Of a stretch of 64,000 nucleotides of DNA, positions 10,465 through 22,770 are shown piece by piece (the stretch's first letter is position 1; each line of letters begins with the position of its first letter). The stretch spans positions 20,819,958 to 20,883,957 of the forward strand of contig JAJLRJ010000008.1 of assembly GCA_024195265.1 (NCBI GenBank). The letters are read 5' to 3'. The position numbers were made by a program, and so were the translations under genes. The notes beneath the pieces are model-generated. The model worked only from the letters and a program-made list of their open reading frames with translations. It searched no databases and was not told the origin of the DNA. Origin of the DNA: Dendrophyllia cribrosa (lineage: Eukaryota > Cnidaria > Anthozoa > Scleractinia > Dendrophylliidae).

Positions 10465-10552
10465 GATACAAGGAAACTATAAGGAAGCAAGGAAGAAAGA
10501 AAGACAACCAACTTTAACAAAGAAAGAGGTAGAGAAACTAGTTTTAATTTAA
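10465..10552 (+). CDS. Exon-like segment C (C-terminus) of the candidate gene
   Basis: The acceptor TTTTATTTCTATGTAG leads into a frame that continues from segment B with an AG+G arginine codon: IQGNYKEARKKERQPTLTKK, then E. A weak donor (GAG|GTAGAG) at 10529 is possible. Without splicing, the frame runs VEKLVLI to TAA at 10550-10552. The tail is strongly basic. Segments A-C together give 78 residues; no family is recognised. The intron before it (8930-10464) is full of mobile elements. Confidence 0.4.
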
Positions 10553-11556
10553 GCGCAGCTCAAAGATAACCTTTTTCAATTTTCGTTTTTTTATTGCCGC
10601 CAAATTCGAACATAATTTTCTTAGTTCAGTCGAAATACAGTGCAACACAGATATAACAAACTTTGCCACGCGGTTTAACGCACAAATTTGAATACCAACT
10701 GATAAATGATAGCACAAAGAGAATGAAACCTCGAAATCGAATAACTGCATTGTTTCATCCATACATTTCTCGTTAACAGAAAAAAAAAAAACTATATAAA
10801 TCATCAGGGAACAGTAAGACAATTTCAACTTTAACAATTAATGTTGAAGTAGAATCACGACCCCAAGTATGTCGTCAGCAAGTACGTAAAAATCGAAGCC
10901 AATAGTGGCAAAAAGTTGTTTCACGGTTTTCACTGAAGAGTAAGTAGGAGCAGATGTCGCAACCGATGATATGGACAACTGTTGGATATCCATACGACGC
11001 TATTAACAGGCAATACTTTAAAGGTGCTTATGACGTCATAGCCATTGCCATGGCAGCAGTACATCCCTCTGAAAAGAGCCTCTAAAACTCAGTTTTCGCT
11101 AATTATCTTTAAAATTAATCCGGTGACCTATTGCTTAAGATAGGAAATACTGAATACTGCTTGCAAACAGAAAATCAGGATAGGTCACCGAACAAACTTT
11201 CGAGATAAAGAGGACTATTTTATGCACGATTTTTCACGCGATTTTACGCAGCATTTTGATTTCCGGTCAGCTGCGCGTGCGTCAATGTATGACGAGTGCA
11301 TATCGCGCGCGTACGCAGCTGAAAACCCTTTCTAGCCTCCTTAAATAACTTCTCAGTAAAACCCGTTAGGGCATACAAGTCAACATGGTTTATCAGTTTT
11401 CAGTAAAGGTTTTAAGGTTACAAAACGATTTCTCAGAGGAAATTGACTGAAAGAGTTTGTTTTTCTGTTTTCAGTAAGGAATATCTCAGTGAATATAATG
11501 GGCCATTTTGTGTTTCTTAGGAAAACTGCCTCAGCCATTTTGTCCAAGTCTCAATT
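10553..11556. other. No gene seen
   Basis: Contains an octamer TGACGTCA-type site near 11030 (CRE-like) in a block rich in CG dinucleotides (11220-11330). No coding frame or splice pair stands out, and no clear repeat partner was found in the window. Confidence 0.35.
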
Positions 11557-12014
11557 AAGTAATGATTCGCATAAGAAGGAAAGTGCTGAAACGCAATGCA
11601 CGATGGAATGTCAACTTTTTTCATTGTTACAACTAGTGATCTGATTGGCCTAGACTCGAAAACCGCTAAAAAGTTAAGGTTCAAGGTGCATTTTGTCTAA
11701 TTATTTTAAGGTTTCAAGTAATTTGAGACCCAATCGCACAACATGCACTTTTTAAAAGATATTGTATTTGGGGAACTTCATCAAATAAGCAAAATTATTA
11801 GCTATTGTCTTCTGCTATTCTGATTGGTTAAGCACAAACATTTCCCAAAATTTATTTGATGCAAATGGATTTTCTTTATTTTTATACTGAAATATAATTA
11901 TGAACCATCAGCCCCTCCTCTATTCTTAAAATCAAAGATATTCTATGTGGGAAAGAGCCAATGCGGCAGAACAATGAAGCTAGTTTACGGTAGTTCTTAT
12001 GTGGAGCATCACTT
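11557..12014 (+). mobile_element. 458-bp inverted-repeat element, copy 2
   Basis: The termini AAGTAATGATTCGCATAAGA and GTGGAGCATCACTT enclose a body that is the reverse complement of copy 1. The two copies lie head to head about 2.1 kb apart, so the intervening DNA could be inverted by recombination between them. Confidence 0.85.
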
Positions 12015-12124
12015 AAAATCAAAACGAATTACATGTATTATACTATACATGTAATTTTTGTCGTCCTTCCCTGTTAAATTTTCCCGGCTGAGATTTTTTT
12101 ATCAGACCTAACAAGCGACGAATT

Positions 12125-12532
12125 CCCGGGGGGGTACTCAACAAAGTTTTGTACGGGGATGCTCCGCTCCGAGGTCCAAACCCTTACCCTTTCATATACC
12201 GTTTTTGACAGAAAAGGTACCCCTTTCATATACCTTTCATTGAAAATGGTACCCCTTTAATTTTTGTTGAAAATGGTACCCCTTTCATATAGCCTTTGCG
12301 TGCGTCTGTTTGATATATTTTGAAAGGCCCTTTTTATAATACTTAAATTGCAGTTTTCCCTACCTTTTTTTATGCTTCAACTCGTGTTTTCGCTACCTTT
12401 TTCTATTCTTCGTGAAATCCCTACCCTTTCACATACTTCAACTCGTGAAATCCCGGCCCTTTCATATACCTCCAGCCTCAAAAAGGTACCCCTTTCGGGC
12501 GGAGCATCCCCGTATAGCCCATTATAGGGAGT

Positions 12533-12564
<32 letters not shown>
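12125..12564. mobile_element. G-tract-ended element, copy 2
   Basis: It begins CCCGGGGGGGTACTC and ends GGGAGTA followed by about 28 C and GAG. The subterminal GGGGATGCTCCGC is mirrored by GCGGAGCATCCCC. The interior repeats GGTACCCCTTTCATATA several times. The end structure matches 2512-2858 although the interior differs. Confidence 0.65.
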
Positions 12565-12569
12565 AGGAC

Positions 12570-13400
12570 GAATTGCGAGAGCCACTGTTATCACTTGATC
12601 ATTTAGTTCCTCTGATATTGGAACTTATTTGCTTCAATTTTCAGTTGTACCAAGAGATGTTGTTTTGAAATATTAATTGCTGAGATAGAGCTTGAACTGA
12701 AATAGTAGAAAAATTGTCTGGCCTTTCAGAATGATGTTACAGTTAAAGCATTGTTACAATTTCTCAGTCATTGTTTGGCCATTTGACTGCAGTAAGATAT
12801 AACAAAGCAACATTGGAAAATAAACGTATCATTTTTTTAGTAAGAAATTAATCATTATTTGTGAAGTTGATTTTCCACTTGGTTAAACCATAAGTCCATT
12901 TGTCTGTTTCGCTGTAATTTTTGGCTGCTTGTCAGTTTCCAGTGAAGATAGAGAGTTGAGGCACACTTGTACCATTTAACAGGAAAGTCATACGTTAGTT
13001 TTCAAAGTGAGGTGTTTTACCATTTGTTTTTAATTTGAATTTTGGCTGTTTCTTGTTTTGAACATTTGACGGTGAAAAATAAATGAAACGTCTTTTTTCT
13101 GTTTTTAGTTTAAAGTTCGGTTGTTTGTCTGTGTCTACTAGTCAAGGTTTTTAAGGTTGCGTTAACACAATATTGCAAAGAAATGAAGGCTCGTTTTCTG
13201 TTGTAAGTTCAATTTTGGCCAATTGCGATTGCGCGTAAATTGTAGGTAAGGACACTATTTTTCAGTACAAATGTCAGAAAATGTGCTACCACTAATGTAG
13301 TTTTGGTCCTTGGTATCTAAATATATGTGAAAAGTATACATTGAGTGATGCGTCGTATACCAAGTGCCCAGTTACTTCACAAAGAACACACTGAACGACA
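12570..13400. other. No gene seen
   Basis: AT-rich sequence with no supported feature on either strand. Confidence 0.4.
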
Positions 13401-13439
13401 ACATTACTGGCCTGTGCGCAAACGTCTTATATTTCCTTC

Positions 13440-14015
13440 GCTTCACGACGAAAGCTACAACAATATTCTTGCTTTGCACTTACCTCATATCAAAACTCGA
13501 AAGCATTAAACTGAACAGATTTCGATTCCAAAATGTTCATAGAATTTTAGAACGTTTAAAACTACACATATGGGCCTACTTTTGAAGTGCAAGATTATTT
13601 CGTTGAAGAGTTATAGGCGACTGAGCATTAGACATTTCTAATAAAAATGTATAGAGCGGCCATCTTGGTGTACCACTTCAGTACTAACACCAACATGGTG
13701 GAAAAAGCTTCAAAGTATTAATTACACCAAACAACTCATCACAAAAGATTAGATCCTCTATAATTCCATTAAATAGGCTTATATAAGTTTTTATAATGCA
13801 AAAATAACTTTAAACTGGTTTAATTTTGCGGTTTATTTTCATGGCTTGTCTGAAATAATGTGAAGAATATTATTGCATGATATATTTCAAACCTGACCAA
13901 CACGGAAGCAAAACATCGTTAAAACCTAAAACGTTTTGTGGTTTCCACATATCATGTTTGAAACAGCTTTTTAGGATGTATAGTTTAGATTTTTAAATTT
14001 TTATGACGTCATGTG
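13440..14015 (+). repeat. Dispersed repeat, copy shared with 57716-58290
   Basis: The blocks CATATCAAAACTCGAAAGC (about 13488), TTTAAAACTACACAT (about 13556) and the end ATTTTTATGACGTCAT (about 13998-14013) all recur in inverted orientation at 57.7-58.3 kb. There they lie between a Penelope-like coding remnant and a hammerhead-like 3' end. It is therefore probably a non-coding part of a Penelope-like element or an element nested in one. Confidence 0.55.
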
Positions 14016-14049
14016 TAAACAAAGAATATACTTGATACAGAACAACAAC

Positions 14050-14632
14050 ACGATGGACTTGACAAAAGAACACCAGACACCACACAGACTTGGTATTTCG
14101 AGCATTACCTGTACATGCAGTAACTATGTAGCTTGACAGTGTAAAAACGTTCAGCTCAAAACAGACATTTCCACATTTAATTACACGGCAATCAAAGGTT
14201 GAGATGGGGGATTTGTTAGTTTTCAGCCCGTTACACATTTATTTATCAGTTTTTTAATAACCTACACTGTAGGATTTTAAGGTTGACATTTTCCTAGTCA
14301 ATTTCGTGTAAACTTAACAGTCATTCGTCTGTTTTGAAGAATTTGACGCTGATACACGCGTTTTCATGTAAAATCATATTGCATCACATCTATTGTTTTA
14401 GTTCACATTTTGGCTCTCTAACTTACGGAGCAATTCATCAGAGACAATAGCAAGCCTTTTGTAGTTGTTTTTCAGTAAAACTCATCGGTCATTTTTTCGA
14501 TACAAAATTAATGAAGGTTGCTAATGTAACAAAATAATTTCTCAGTGAACACTGTAGGCCATTTTGCTTTAATTTGTATATATCACTTTTAGCAAGGATT
14601 AATGAGGTAGTCTCCGTTATGGTGTCTTCACC
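14050..14632. other. No gene seen
   Basis: AT-rich sequence; no coding frame, splice pair or repeat partner is supported here. Confidence 0.4.
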
Positions 14633-15900
14633 CCGGGGGGGGGACTCCCATATAAAAGTGACGGGGGTGCTCGTCGTACCTTTTAGGGGTTAAAATTTGT
14701 AGATTGGTACCGATTAGGGTGCTAAAATCTAAATTAACTACCGTTAGAATTTTCGCGGTACCTTTTAGGGTATGAGCCGAAAAAAATATGACAGAATATG
14801 ACATGTGTTGTTTTAGAATTGGTACCTCTTAGGGGTAAAAATTATTTTGAGCCACGCCCATCAAACGATATTCTGGTACCTTTTAGGGTGTTTTTCGAAA
14901 AGATCCAAAATAATAATTTATTTTATTAAGATTTATTTAAATAAGTTTTACTTGATCGGTACTAGGTTTTTGCTGCTGAGACTCGAATAACCCACAATCA
15001 TTGCCGTCGCTATTAAAAAATAATCTATAATCTCTTTCTTTGCTTCAGGTTGAGCGTTTTGGCAGCTTTAGTCATCCCAAAATCATGAAAAGTATCAAAG
15101 CAGTACGATTTTCATCCAACGCTAAGTCTCTATCGAAGTTTTACCTCGATGTATAAACGCTAAACGGCCGTGTTTCTTCGTAGCGAGCGTCACGGATTCG
15201 TGACGTACCTTGTGTGCCCTACACTGGCCAATCAAAGCCAACAAAAGCTTGTCACGCACCCGTCACGCTCGCTACGAATGAATATGGCCTTTTAGGTCCG
15301 TTTATACAGGTAAAACTTCGATTGAAACTTAGCGCTGGATGAAAATCGTACTGCTTTGATACTTTTTAGGATTTAGGAATGACTTAAGCTGCCAAAACTC
15401 TAAACTTGAAACAATGAAAAAGATTATAGAAAGTGAACTCGCCCGAGCATTCTGCTAAAGGCAAGTGTTTTTTATTGGAACGTTTTCGAGTTTTCGTGAA
15501 ATTCAAACGGTTGTTAATCTTGAAAACGTGAAGTGCATAGAAATATTATTCCTACTTAAGATTTAAGGCCATTTATAGCTTCTGTTTATATATAGATCGA
15601 ATGACTTTCAATCAGGTGCGACATTTTAATTAAAATTTCTCCTTAAAGTTGAGCTATTTTCGTGTTTCGCTCGGAAACCGATTATTTGAATTTGTGAAAT
15701 AACCGGTTGTTTACTGTTAAAATAAGAAATTAATCTAGATCTGAGATATAGATGATGTATCTGTAGATTGAAAAAAATTGGGCTCTCGAGTGAACTGTTA
15801 TTTTATTTTTTAGCAGCGACGGTAATGTTTGTGATTTATTCGGGTCTCAGCGGCATAAAACTAGTACCAAACACTTGAAACTTAAATAAATCTGCTAAAG
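14633..15900. mobile_element. G-tract-started foldback element, ~1.27 kb
   Basis: It starts with CCCCGGGGGGGGGACTCCC, followed by repeats of GGTACCTTTTAGGG. From about 14925 the sequence is an inverted repeat. The block 14925-15020 matches 15800-15898 (sharing GACGGCAATG/TTGCCGTC-type sequence), and 15024-15190 matches 15245-15431 (sharing GTTTTGGCAGCTT). The right arm is interrupted by about 370 bp (15432-15798). No right-hand C tract is seen, so the borders are uncertain. Confidence 0.55.
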
Positions 15901-17148
15901 TGAAGGCTTTTAAATAACTCCGTATTAGAGAAATTTATTTTTCGAACCAAAATCATCGATCGGTGCTTATGGAAACAACCTCTTATATGTTTCTGAGCAG
16001 TCTGGCAAAGTCCCCCGAACAGTGTAATGCGTATTTGATGCCAATGTTAAAATGCGCAATATAAGCAGATAATTTTTTATATTTTTTTTTATGTTACGAC
16101 ACCATAACGTAGTAAAAATTGTGGGCCACTTTGCCGGGCTTTTTGTCAGTTTGCAGTCACGATTTAAGGAAACACATGATTGAGAATTGAAGTCTATATG
16201 TTTCCGATAAGATTTTAAGCGATTTCTTTGTGAAAATTATAGGTTTGTCTGTCTGTTTCTGAGTACTAATTGATATTTTTTTGTATTAGTTTTGTCTGCT
16301 TATCAGTATGTTTTAAAGCATTTAATCTAAATGAAAATCAAATGCCATTTGTATGTGTTTTTTAACTTTAATTTAAAACGTTTAAGTTAATTGACGTCAT
16401 ATAAGTTATGTGTAATGTGCTGATAATCTCCCACAATGCAAATGTTCTCTAAAATTTACTGAATACTGTACCTAATGAATTCAAAAAAACTTTCTCAAGT
16501 GAAAAGGACATTTTTGACAATAAATGTTTAGAGATAATGGAATTACACAGACAGGTAATATACTAGAAATAAATTTCCCGTTTTATTGTCCGCCATTGGA
16601 TCCGCCATCTTGGATCCGCCATCTTGAATTAGTCCAAAGGTGCAAGTCCAAACGTGTTTTTATTTCGGTAAAAAACACCGAAAAATAAAGCAAATGGACT
16701 GCTAAAGCTTAGTTTATTGTTGGCAAATGTTTTACAATCCAAAATGTAAACCAATAATGAAATTGTAAAGAGAAACGACCCTTAGTATAACTTCGATCCG
16801 CTATCCTGGATTTTGACATTTCATATTCTACATTTTCCTAAAATTACCATTAATTAACCTTAATTTATAAACAATTATACATAATTTGATCAATGATCGC
16901 TAAATTAAGTGGAAAATATTAATTCAATAAGAAAACTTTGAAACAATCTTGATTAAAGTGAAAAATGCTAATTTTGTAAAACATAGGTGTCAAAAAGCGG
17001 TTGCTTTGGAAACGTCAATGTTGGTGAACAAAGGACGCTAACGTGAAAATGTTTCCAAATAAATTTTAGGAAAAGTCACCAAATTTGGTGGTCATTGCGT
17101 CGACCGTTTTGAAACGACACAACTTCAAAGTTCTAGCGGGCTGCAAAA
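15901..17148. other. No gene seen; three YY1-like sites
   Basis: AT-rich. A triplet of direct repeats around TCCGCCATCTTG occurs at 16592-16628; CCGCCATCTT matches the consensus bound by YY1 in animals. No coding potential was seen. Confidence 0.4.
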
Positions 17149-17176
17149 GCCCCCCCCCCCCCCCCCCCCCCCCCCC
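17149..17176. repeat. C-run of about 28 bases
   Basis: Pure C homopolymer inside otherwise AT-rich DNA, without the subterminal sequences of the G-tract elements. Confidence 0.9.
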
Positions 17177-17596
17177 GGTCTGGATAGTGTTAAACGATTT
17201 CTCCGGCAGTGAATCATAGGATATTTTATCCATTAAGGGTTTACCGGTTATTTGAAACAATTTCTACTTCAACTGTGAAAGGCAATGACACCTGTTTTCT
17301 TTTTTAATTGTCTTTTACTTTTATTCGTTTACTGTAAGGTGCCGGCTAGCCACTGCGGTTAAACAAACACTTTTTATTGAAAAATCAAGAGTCCCTTGGC
17401 AGGGACGAAACATACGTCAGGCTAGCCACTAATCAAAGTTATTCTGATCAGAAGTTATTCTCAGCACTTTCATAGGTTTTAATACATAGTGGAAATCGTG
17501 GATTAATCTGCTTGTATATTTCAATTGTTAGTTTTCAGTTAGGTAGCCTAATGGTTTTTTTTCTTGTTAGTAAACGATTTCTCAATAAACATTAAA
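17177..17596. other. No gene seen
   Basis: AT-rich; holds only a short direct repeat GGCTAGCCACT at about 17345 and 17423. Confidence 0.4.
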
Positions 17597-17733
17597 CACT
17601 TAATGACTGGTCCCGATGGAAACAGTGAATTTTGTTTCCCGAGAATCTCGATGCCCCGAGATGAGGTCGAAAGAAACTTTGAAATTCGAGGGAAACAATT
17701 TTCACTGTTTCCCGAGGGATCAGCCATTAAGTG
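17597..17733. repeat. 137-bp hairpin element
   Basis: CACTTAATG at the left and CATTAAGTG at the right start two inverted arms that share GGAAACAGTGAA and TTGTTTCCC, with a CTCGAT/ATCTCG-rich centre. It is probably a small foldback element. Confidence 0.65.
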
Positions 17734-18487
17734 ATTTGTTATATAGCAACACAAGGCAGTGTGAAAACCGCGCCGAGCACTCGAGGTAAACATCAATCTC
17801 ATCATAATGATGTCACCTTTAGTCACGGTCTGATCACGTGCGCTAGCGGGCAACAGTTTATTTGTTAGATGTCATGTGACCATGAATCAACCAATCAACA
17901 CACGCGGAGGTTAGTTAACGGGACAGTGTCCCGCCAAAATGTTGCAATTTCTCTTTTCTAATTTTCATGTTGTGTTATATCGCCAAATACCATCAAATAT
18001 TCAACCAAATTCGATAAAAAGATTCTACAGAGCAAAACAGAACAATTTGTTTGGGAATAAAGTGCAGGATTACAAGGATAGAAGTGGATTACAGTTCATC
18101 TGTTCCTATTTTATTTCATGACAGGCGGCCCAGAAATCAAATTTGCCAATGTGGTGGAACTTCGCGCTTTTTCAGGCTCTTGCTTTTTAGGAATCATTTC
18201 TTTGTTTTTCACGACGAGTTTTTCTTCCAATTTCAAGACAATATAGCAATTTTTCAGTGTAAGTTTATAGTTCATTTGTTCGTTAAGGTAAATCAAAGTG
18301 TTTTCAGGTTCTAAGAGTTTCAAGAATTAACATTAAGGGCCATGTTGTCTGGGGTTTTTTTTTTCAGATTAAATATCTGTTATTTTTATTTTTCAGTTAT
18401 AATTATTCCTTTTTCTGTTACAATTAATGTGTATGGTTATCAGCTTTATGGAGCACAAGAGACAATATTGGGAAATGTCATGACACT
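17734..18487. other. No gene seen
   Basis: Short ORFs occur on both strands at 17939-18320 but they overlap each other and show no domain. No feature is supported. Confidence 0.35.
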
Positions 18488-18490
18488 TAA

Positions 18491-18991
18491 GGAGGCTCGA
18501 CTCAGTTTTATGTGTCACTGGTTTCCAAGCGACAGCGGTTACTTTACCACGCCAGCTTATTGCCCTTTGTTTTAAACAATGCCGTTTTTCTCAAAATCTA
18601 GTCAGACAATTCATAATGAAACTTTCTAATTTTGTAATTTTCACGTATCACTAGCTGCTGACGAAGTTTCAAGAAAATTTATATTTTAGGCAAAACAGTA
18701 ATAAAGTAAGCTGGGGTATTTTGGAAATATTTTGCTTTATGTCAGTTATTTGCTTTATTATTGTTTTGCCTAAAAATGATATCGATTTTTGATTTAATCG
18801 AAAACCGTCTTATAAATTCTCTTGAAACTTTGTCTGCAGTTAGTGATACGTGAGTACCACCACATTTGAAAGTTTCTTTATGAAGTGTTGAGGAAACGAC
18901 ATTGTTTAAAACAAAGGACAAAAAGCTGGCGTTGCTATAGTAACCGCTGTCGCTTGGAAACCTGTGACACATAAAACTTTGATTACATTCC
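18491..18991. mobile_element. 501-bp foldback element, GGNGGCTC family, TAA duplication
   Basis: It starts GGAGGCTCGACTCAG after TAA (18488-18490) and ends ATTCC before TAA (18992-18994). The arms are inverted copies: TTTTATGTGTCAC near the left mirrors GTGACACATAAAA near the right, as do GCGACAGCGGTTAC and GTAACCGCTGTCGC. The length is within 2 bp of the element at 5741. Confidence 0.72.
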
Positions 18992-19215
18992 TAATTTTTT
19001 CTGGAGAAATAAAAAAAGAGAAAATAAAAAGCTCTTTCCTGTATCAAGATCTACAAGATGGTAGAATACGCGTGACTGATATCAGTCTAATGTTCATAGC
19101 CAAAATGTCTGACTCCCTTTACAATGTTCTTTACCAGTAGGGATATTGTTTTACTTCTGAATGACACTGCACAGATCAATTTAGGTAAGGCTAGCTCGAG
19201 AGACCACACTCATAG

Positions 19216-19330
19216 ACCACACACAGGGACCAAAATCGGTTCCACAGTCGGTTCCAAAGTCGGTTCCAAAGTCGGTTCCAAAGTCGGTTCCAAAGCTAGT
19301 CGATTCCAAAGTCGATTTCAAAGTCGATGA
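19216..19330 (+). repeat. 12-bp minisatellite (GTCGGTTCCAAA)
   Basis: About nine units of GTCGGTTCCAAA and variants (GTCGATTCCAAA, GTCGATTTCAAA) run in tandem. Confidence 0.9.
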
Positions 19331-19456
19331 AGTAAAAATCTTTCTCTAAGTGAAGACTTGTGGAGTAGGATTTTAAAGTCACTCAGACAGGTCTGTAAGG
19401 ACGTTAAGCTAAAAGAGTTTCGATTTAAATTGATACATAGAATCGTAGTTAGGGGT

Positions 19457-19544
19457 GTTTACTCACTCCGGTTCCCTCTTATGGCTCTACATTTGTTTAC
19501 ATGATACCACCACATTAGAGCCATAAGAGGGAACCGGAGTAAAC
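19457..19544. repeat. Hairpin with ~30-bp arms
   Basis: GTTTACTCACTCCGGTTCCC and its inverted copy ending CGGAGTAAAC flank a loop of about 25 bases; the arms also share CTTATGGCTCTA. Confidence 0.85.
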
Positions 19545-19767
19545 TCGCGCCGGCGCGAAAGTCGCAGGGTTTTCAATAAGCAGGGTTTTAAAACTAGAAA
19601 GCAATACGTTTATAGTTTTTGCTTGTCAGTCTGCAGCCGAGTGTGAAATTAGAAGGCCAGGTTATGTTAACAGTAAGAGGTTTAAGTCTATGAATAGATC
19701 ACTTATTGGAAATAGTAGTTCATTTTGTCAGTATTATTTTTTAATGTCAGCTTTCAACAAGGTTTTT

Positions 19768-20238
19768 AAGTAATGATCCGCGCAAGAAGGAAAGTGCTGA
19801 ACGGCAATGCACGATGGAATGTCAACTTTTTTCATTGTTACAACTAGTGACCTCATTGACCTCATTGACCTAGACTCAAAAACCGCTAAAAAGTTAAGGT
19901 TCAAGGTGCATTTTGTCTAATTTTTATAAGGCTTCAAGTAATTTGAGACCCAATTACACAACATGCAATTTTTAAAAGATATTGTATTTGGGGAACTTCA
20001 TCAAAGAAGCAAATTTATTAGCTATTGTCTTCTGCTATTCTGCTATTCTGATTGGTTAAGCACGAAAATTTCTTAAAATTTATTTGACGCAAATGGATTT
20101 TCTTTATTTTTATACTGAAATATAATTATGAACCATCAGTCCCTCCGCTATTCTTGAAACCAAAGATATTCTATGTGGGAAAGAGCCAATGACGCAGAAC
20201 AATGAAGTTTACGGTAGTTCTTATGCGCAGCATTACTT
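19768..20238 (+). mobile_element. 458-bp family, copy 3 (471 bp)
   Basis: Starts AAGTAATGATCCGCGCAAGA and ends CAGCATTACTT. The body aligns to copies 1, 2 and 4 with small tandem duplications (GACCTCATT at about 19856 and TGCTATTC at about 20033). Confidence 0.85.
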
Positions 20239-20828
20239 AAATGAACTCGGAGTGAAAGTCGATAATAATAATCACAATGAAGCCCATTCTTAATAATGAT
20301 GAAATGTGAGCATTTCAGTTTTTTTTTTTTACTATTTGTTATTAATGGTGACTGTTTGATTGCAATTAGTGCCTCATAAGTATATGCGTGTCATTCTGTA
20401 ATCGAGCTACAAAAAAATCAATTCCGATTTTGAAAAAGGCATAACACAATTCAGCTTTTCCTGGAATTTTGAGCGCAATATACTATTGATACTCTTCGTG
20501 CTATGCTGTTTAAAAACTCAAACGTTTACAAAGAATGTGCGACTTATTAGCGCTTTTGCTCAGGCCTAACAATTTTGCAGTTTTTAATGGCTGATATTTC
20601 GTTGAACATGTCATGCAAAGAGCTAAAAATTGCACAGATTACAAACTTAAGTCAATTGATATTTAGCACGGTGCCTTCCCAACGTAAATTCGTATGCTAA
20701 TGAAATAAAGTATAAACATTGACGTCAACAACGATTCGTCTATAAAGATTTCAAGTTCAAGCCTGAATATTTTCATAATAATATCGTTTATTCAAGCCTT
20801 TTGCAGTAGCAACTGAATCATAGGTAGA

Positions 20829-21114
20829 TAGAGCAGTTTTCAATTGACTGTCGAAAGTAATTACACAATTGCTTTGGTTTTGCATTGCTACGCTTTGTGA
20901 TTGGCTAAAAAATCTCGCGCCACTTTCTCGACCAATCAGAAGTAAAACCAAAACCAATCGTGACTTGCTCGCACGCGTTTCCCCGCGCTTGGCGCCCGCG
21001 ACATGTAATTGCTTCGAGCTCTGATTGGTTCATTGGATTGTTTACGACTGCTGTGATTGGTCAGAGTAATTACTTTGGTTTTGGTTTTACTACACTCAAT
21101 TGAAAACTGCTCTA
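20829..21114. mobile_element. 286-bp inverted-repeat element rich in CCAAT boxes
   Basis: TAGAGCAGTTTTCAATTGA and its perfect inverted copy form the ends; GTAATTAC is mirrored inside. The body carries several GATTGG/CCAATC motifs in both orientations around a GC-rich core (20975-21005). CCAAT is the NF-Y binding sequence in animals. There is no ORF of its own. Confidence 0.75.
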
Positions 21115-21707
21115 ACACATATATACCATATATAAAAAAAATTATATTCTGTACTACAAATTAATTTGATTTAATTTTTAAAATGGTCCATTAATTACTG
21201 CAAGTGAATCAATTTTACTCCAAAGTTTTAAGGCTGCAAGCTGGCTTATGTCAGTTTAGCAATAAATATTTTCATGTTGATCAGGGGTCATTTCTTTTCT
21301 GTCTCACGTACGTTTGTTATATCTGTGTTGCACTGCATCAATACTTAAAGGCAATTTACACTGTACAAAGTTTGCTTGCAACAGACTTTTATATGCTGCA
21401 TTTATAAAGCAAAGTGCCAAAATCGTAGGTATTTCTGATCGATTTACGACTGTCTTAGGGAATTTGTACCGTGAAAGCATGCCATGGACTATGTTTTCAA
21501 GAAGAGAAAGAAACTAGACCTCATTGCTTTGGGAAAAAATTCTGTAACTATTCAGTACAATTTTTCAGCGATTTCTGAAAATCTGTGATATTTTATAGTC
21601 AATTGTTTTTTAAAAAGCATATTTTACTCAACTTGTTCAACTTTTTAAAATGCGCAGGTTTTTTTAATCAGTTAACAGTTACTAGTTAACATCAGTTTAA
21701 AAATCTT

Positions 21708-22014
21708 AAATTTTCCCGCCAAAAGACTTAGAAAAAATACGGGCGCCCAAAATACGCATGCGCCGTCAGTTTTTTCTTAATTTTTCAAAGCTACTTTTTA
21801 ATATTCAGTTGTATTGTATTTAATGAATATAAGACAATAAAAGAATTATTTCAGCTTCATTGTATTCTTTATTCTCTTTCTTATTAATATATTGCACAAC
21901 AATGCTTTTTCAATAACCTAATTAATTAATAAGTAAAAATCAGTTAACTAATTAAAAGGCCGGGTCACAAACTTTTTCTTCCTATATATACTAAGTCTTT
22001 TGGCGGGAAAATTT
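21708..22014. mobile_element. 307-bp element with 24-bp perfect terminal repeats
   Basis: AAATTTTCCCGCCAAAAGAC at the left, continuing 4 bases more, is perfectly inverted at 21991-22014. The ends include TTTCCCGCC, an E2F-type consensus. The interior is non-coding. Confidence 0.8.
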
Positions 22015-22029
22015 GATCAAATTTGCACA

Positions 22030-22769
22030 GCGTTTTCCCTGGTAACAACTTTCGTAAAAAAGTTAATTGGGCACCCCTTGAAAATTTTTTGATCAAACAA
22101 AAATTTTTCAGGGGGTACAACTTAAAATTTAAACCCGCCAAAAAAAGTATACAACATCTCGTGAAAAAATATTGTAACGAATCTTACAATTTAACGCAGG
22201 TTTTCACAAGCGACATTAGTATAAGAAAAAGAAACACTCGTTTTTCTTATGTTTTCCTCATTGGGAATTTTAATTCGCATTAAAATGCGAAGTAAACACA
22301 ATCACAAGAAAAAATAATTAAGTTTTTTTTCCTTGTGCCTATGCTTATGCCGTTTCAATTCCTACGAAGACAGCATAAGAAATAACTAGTGTGTTCATTT
22401 TTTTCTATATTTGTACTTATAATTCTGTCGCCGGTGAAAACTAGCCTTAAATCTTTAAAATTCTTGCACGAGACAGTGCATACATGAAGGAAATTAGAAG
22501 AAACATGGCGAGCGATTAAAAAAATCGTAAATATTGTATACCAGACAAAACGTTTTGGATATCGAAAAGTAAAACTTAAGTTCTCTTCTTGTTTATTTAA
22601 TAAGTTATTTTTACTTCTCATTTCATTCGATACTAGACATTTTATTTTTCCGAGCTTGCCATGTTGCTTTTAATAACAAGACCTTTCACTGTTGGCCAGT
22701 TTCCTTTGTAGCACAGAAAAAATGACAAAAAGTATTTAGATTAAGCCCCAAAAATTACCTTTTGCTCAT
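22030..22769. other. No gene seen
   Basis: AT-rich; short ORFs at 22023-22283 and 22355-22621 show only low-complexity hydrophobic sequence and no support. Confidence 0.35.
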
Positions 22770-22770
22770 T

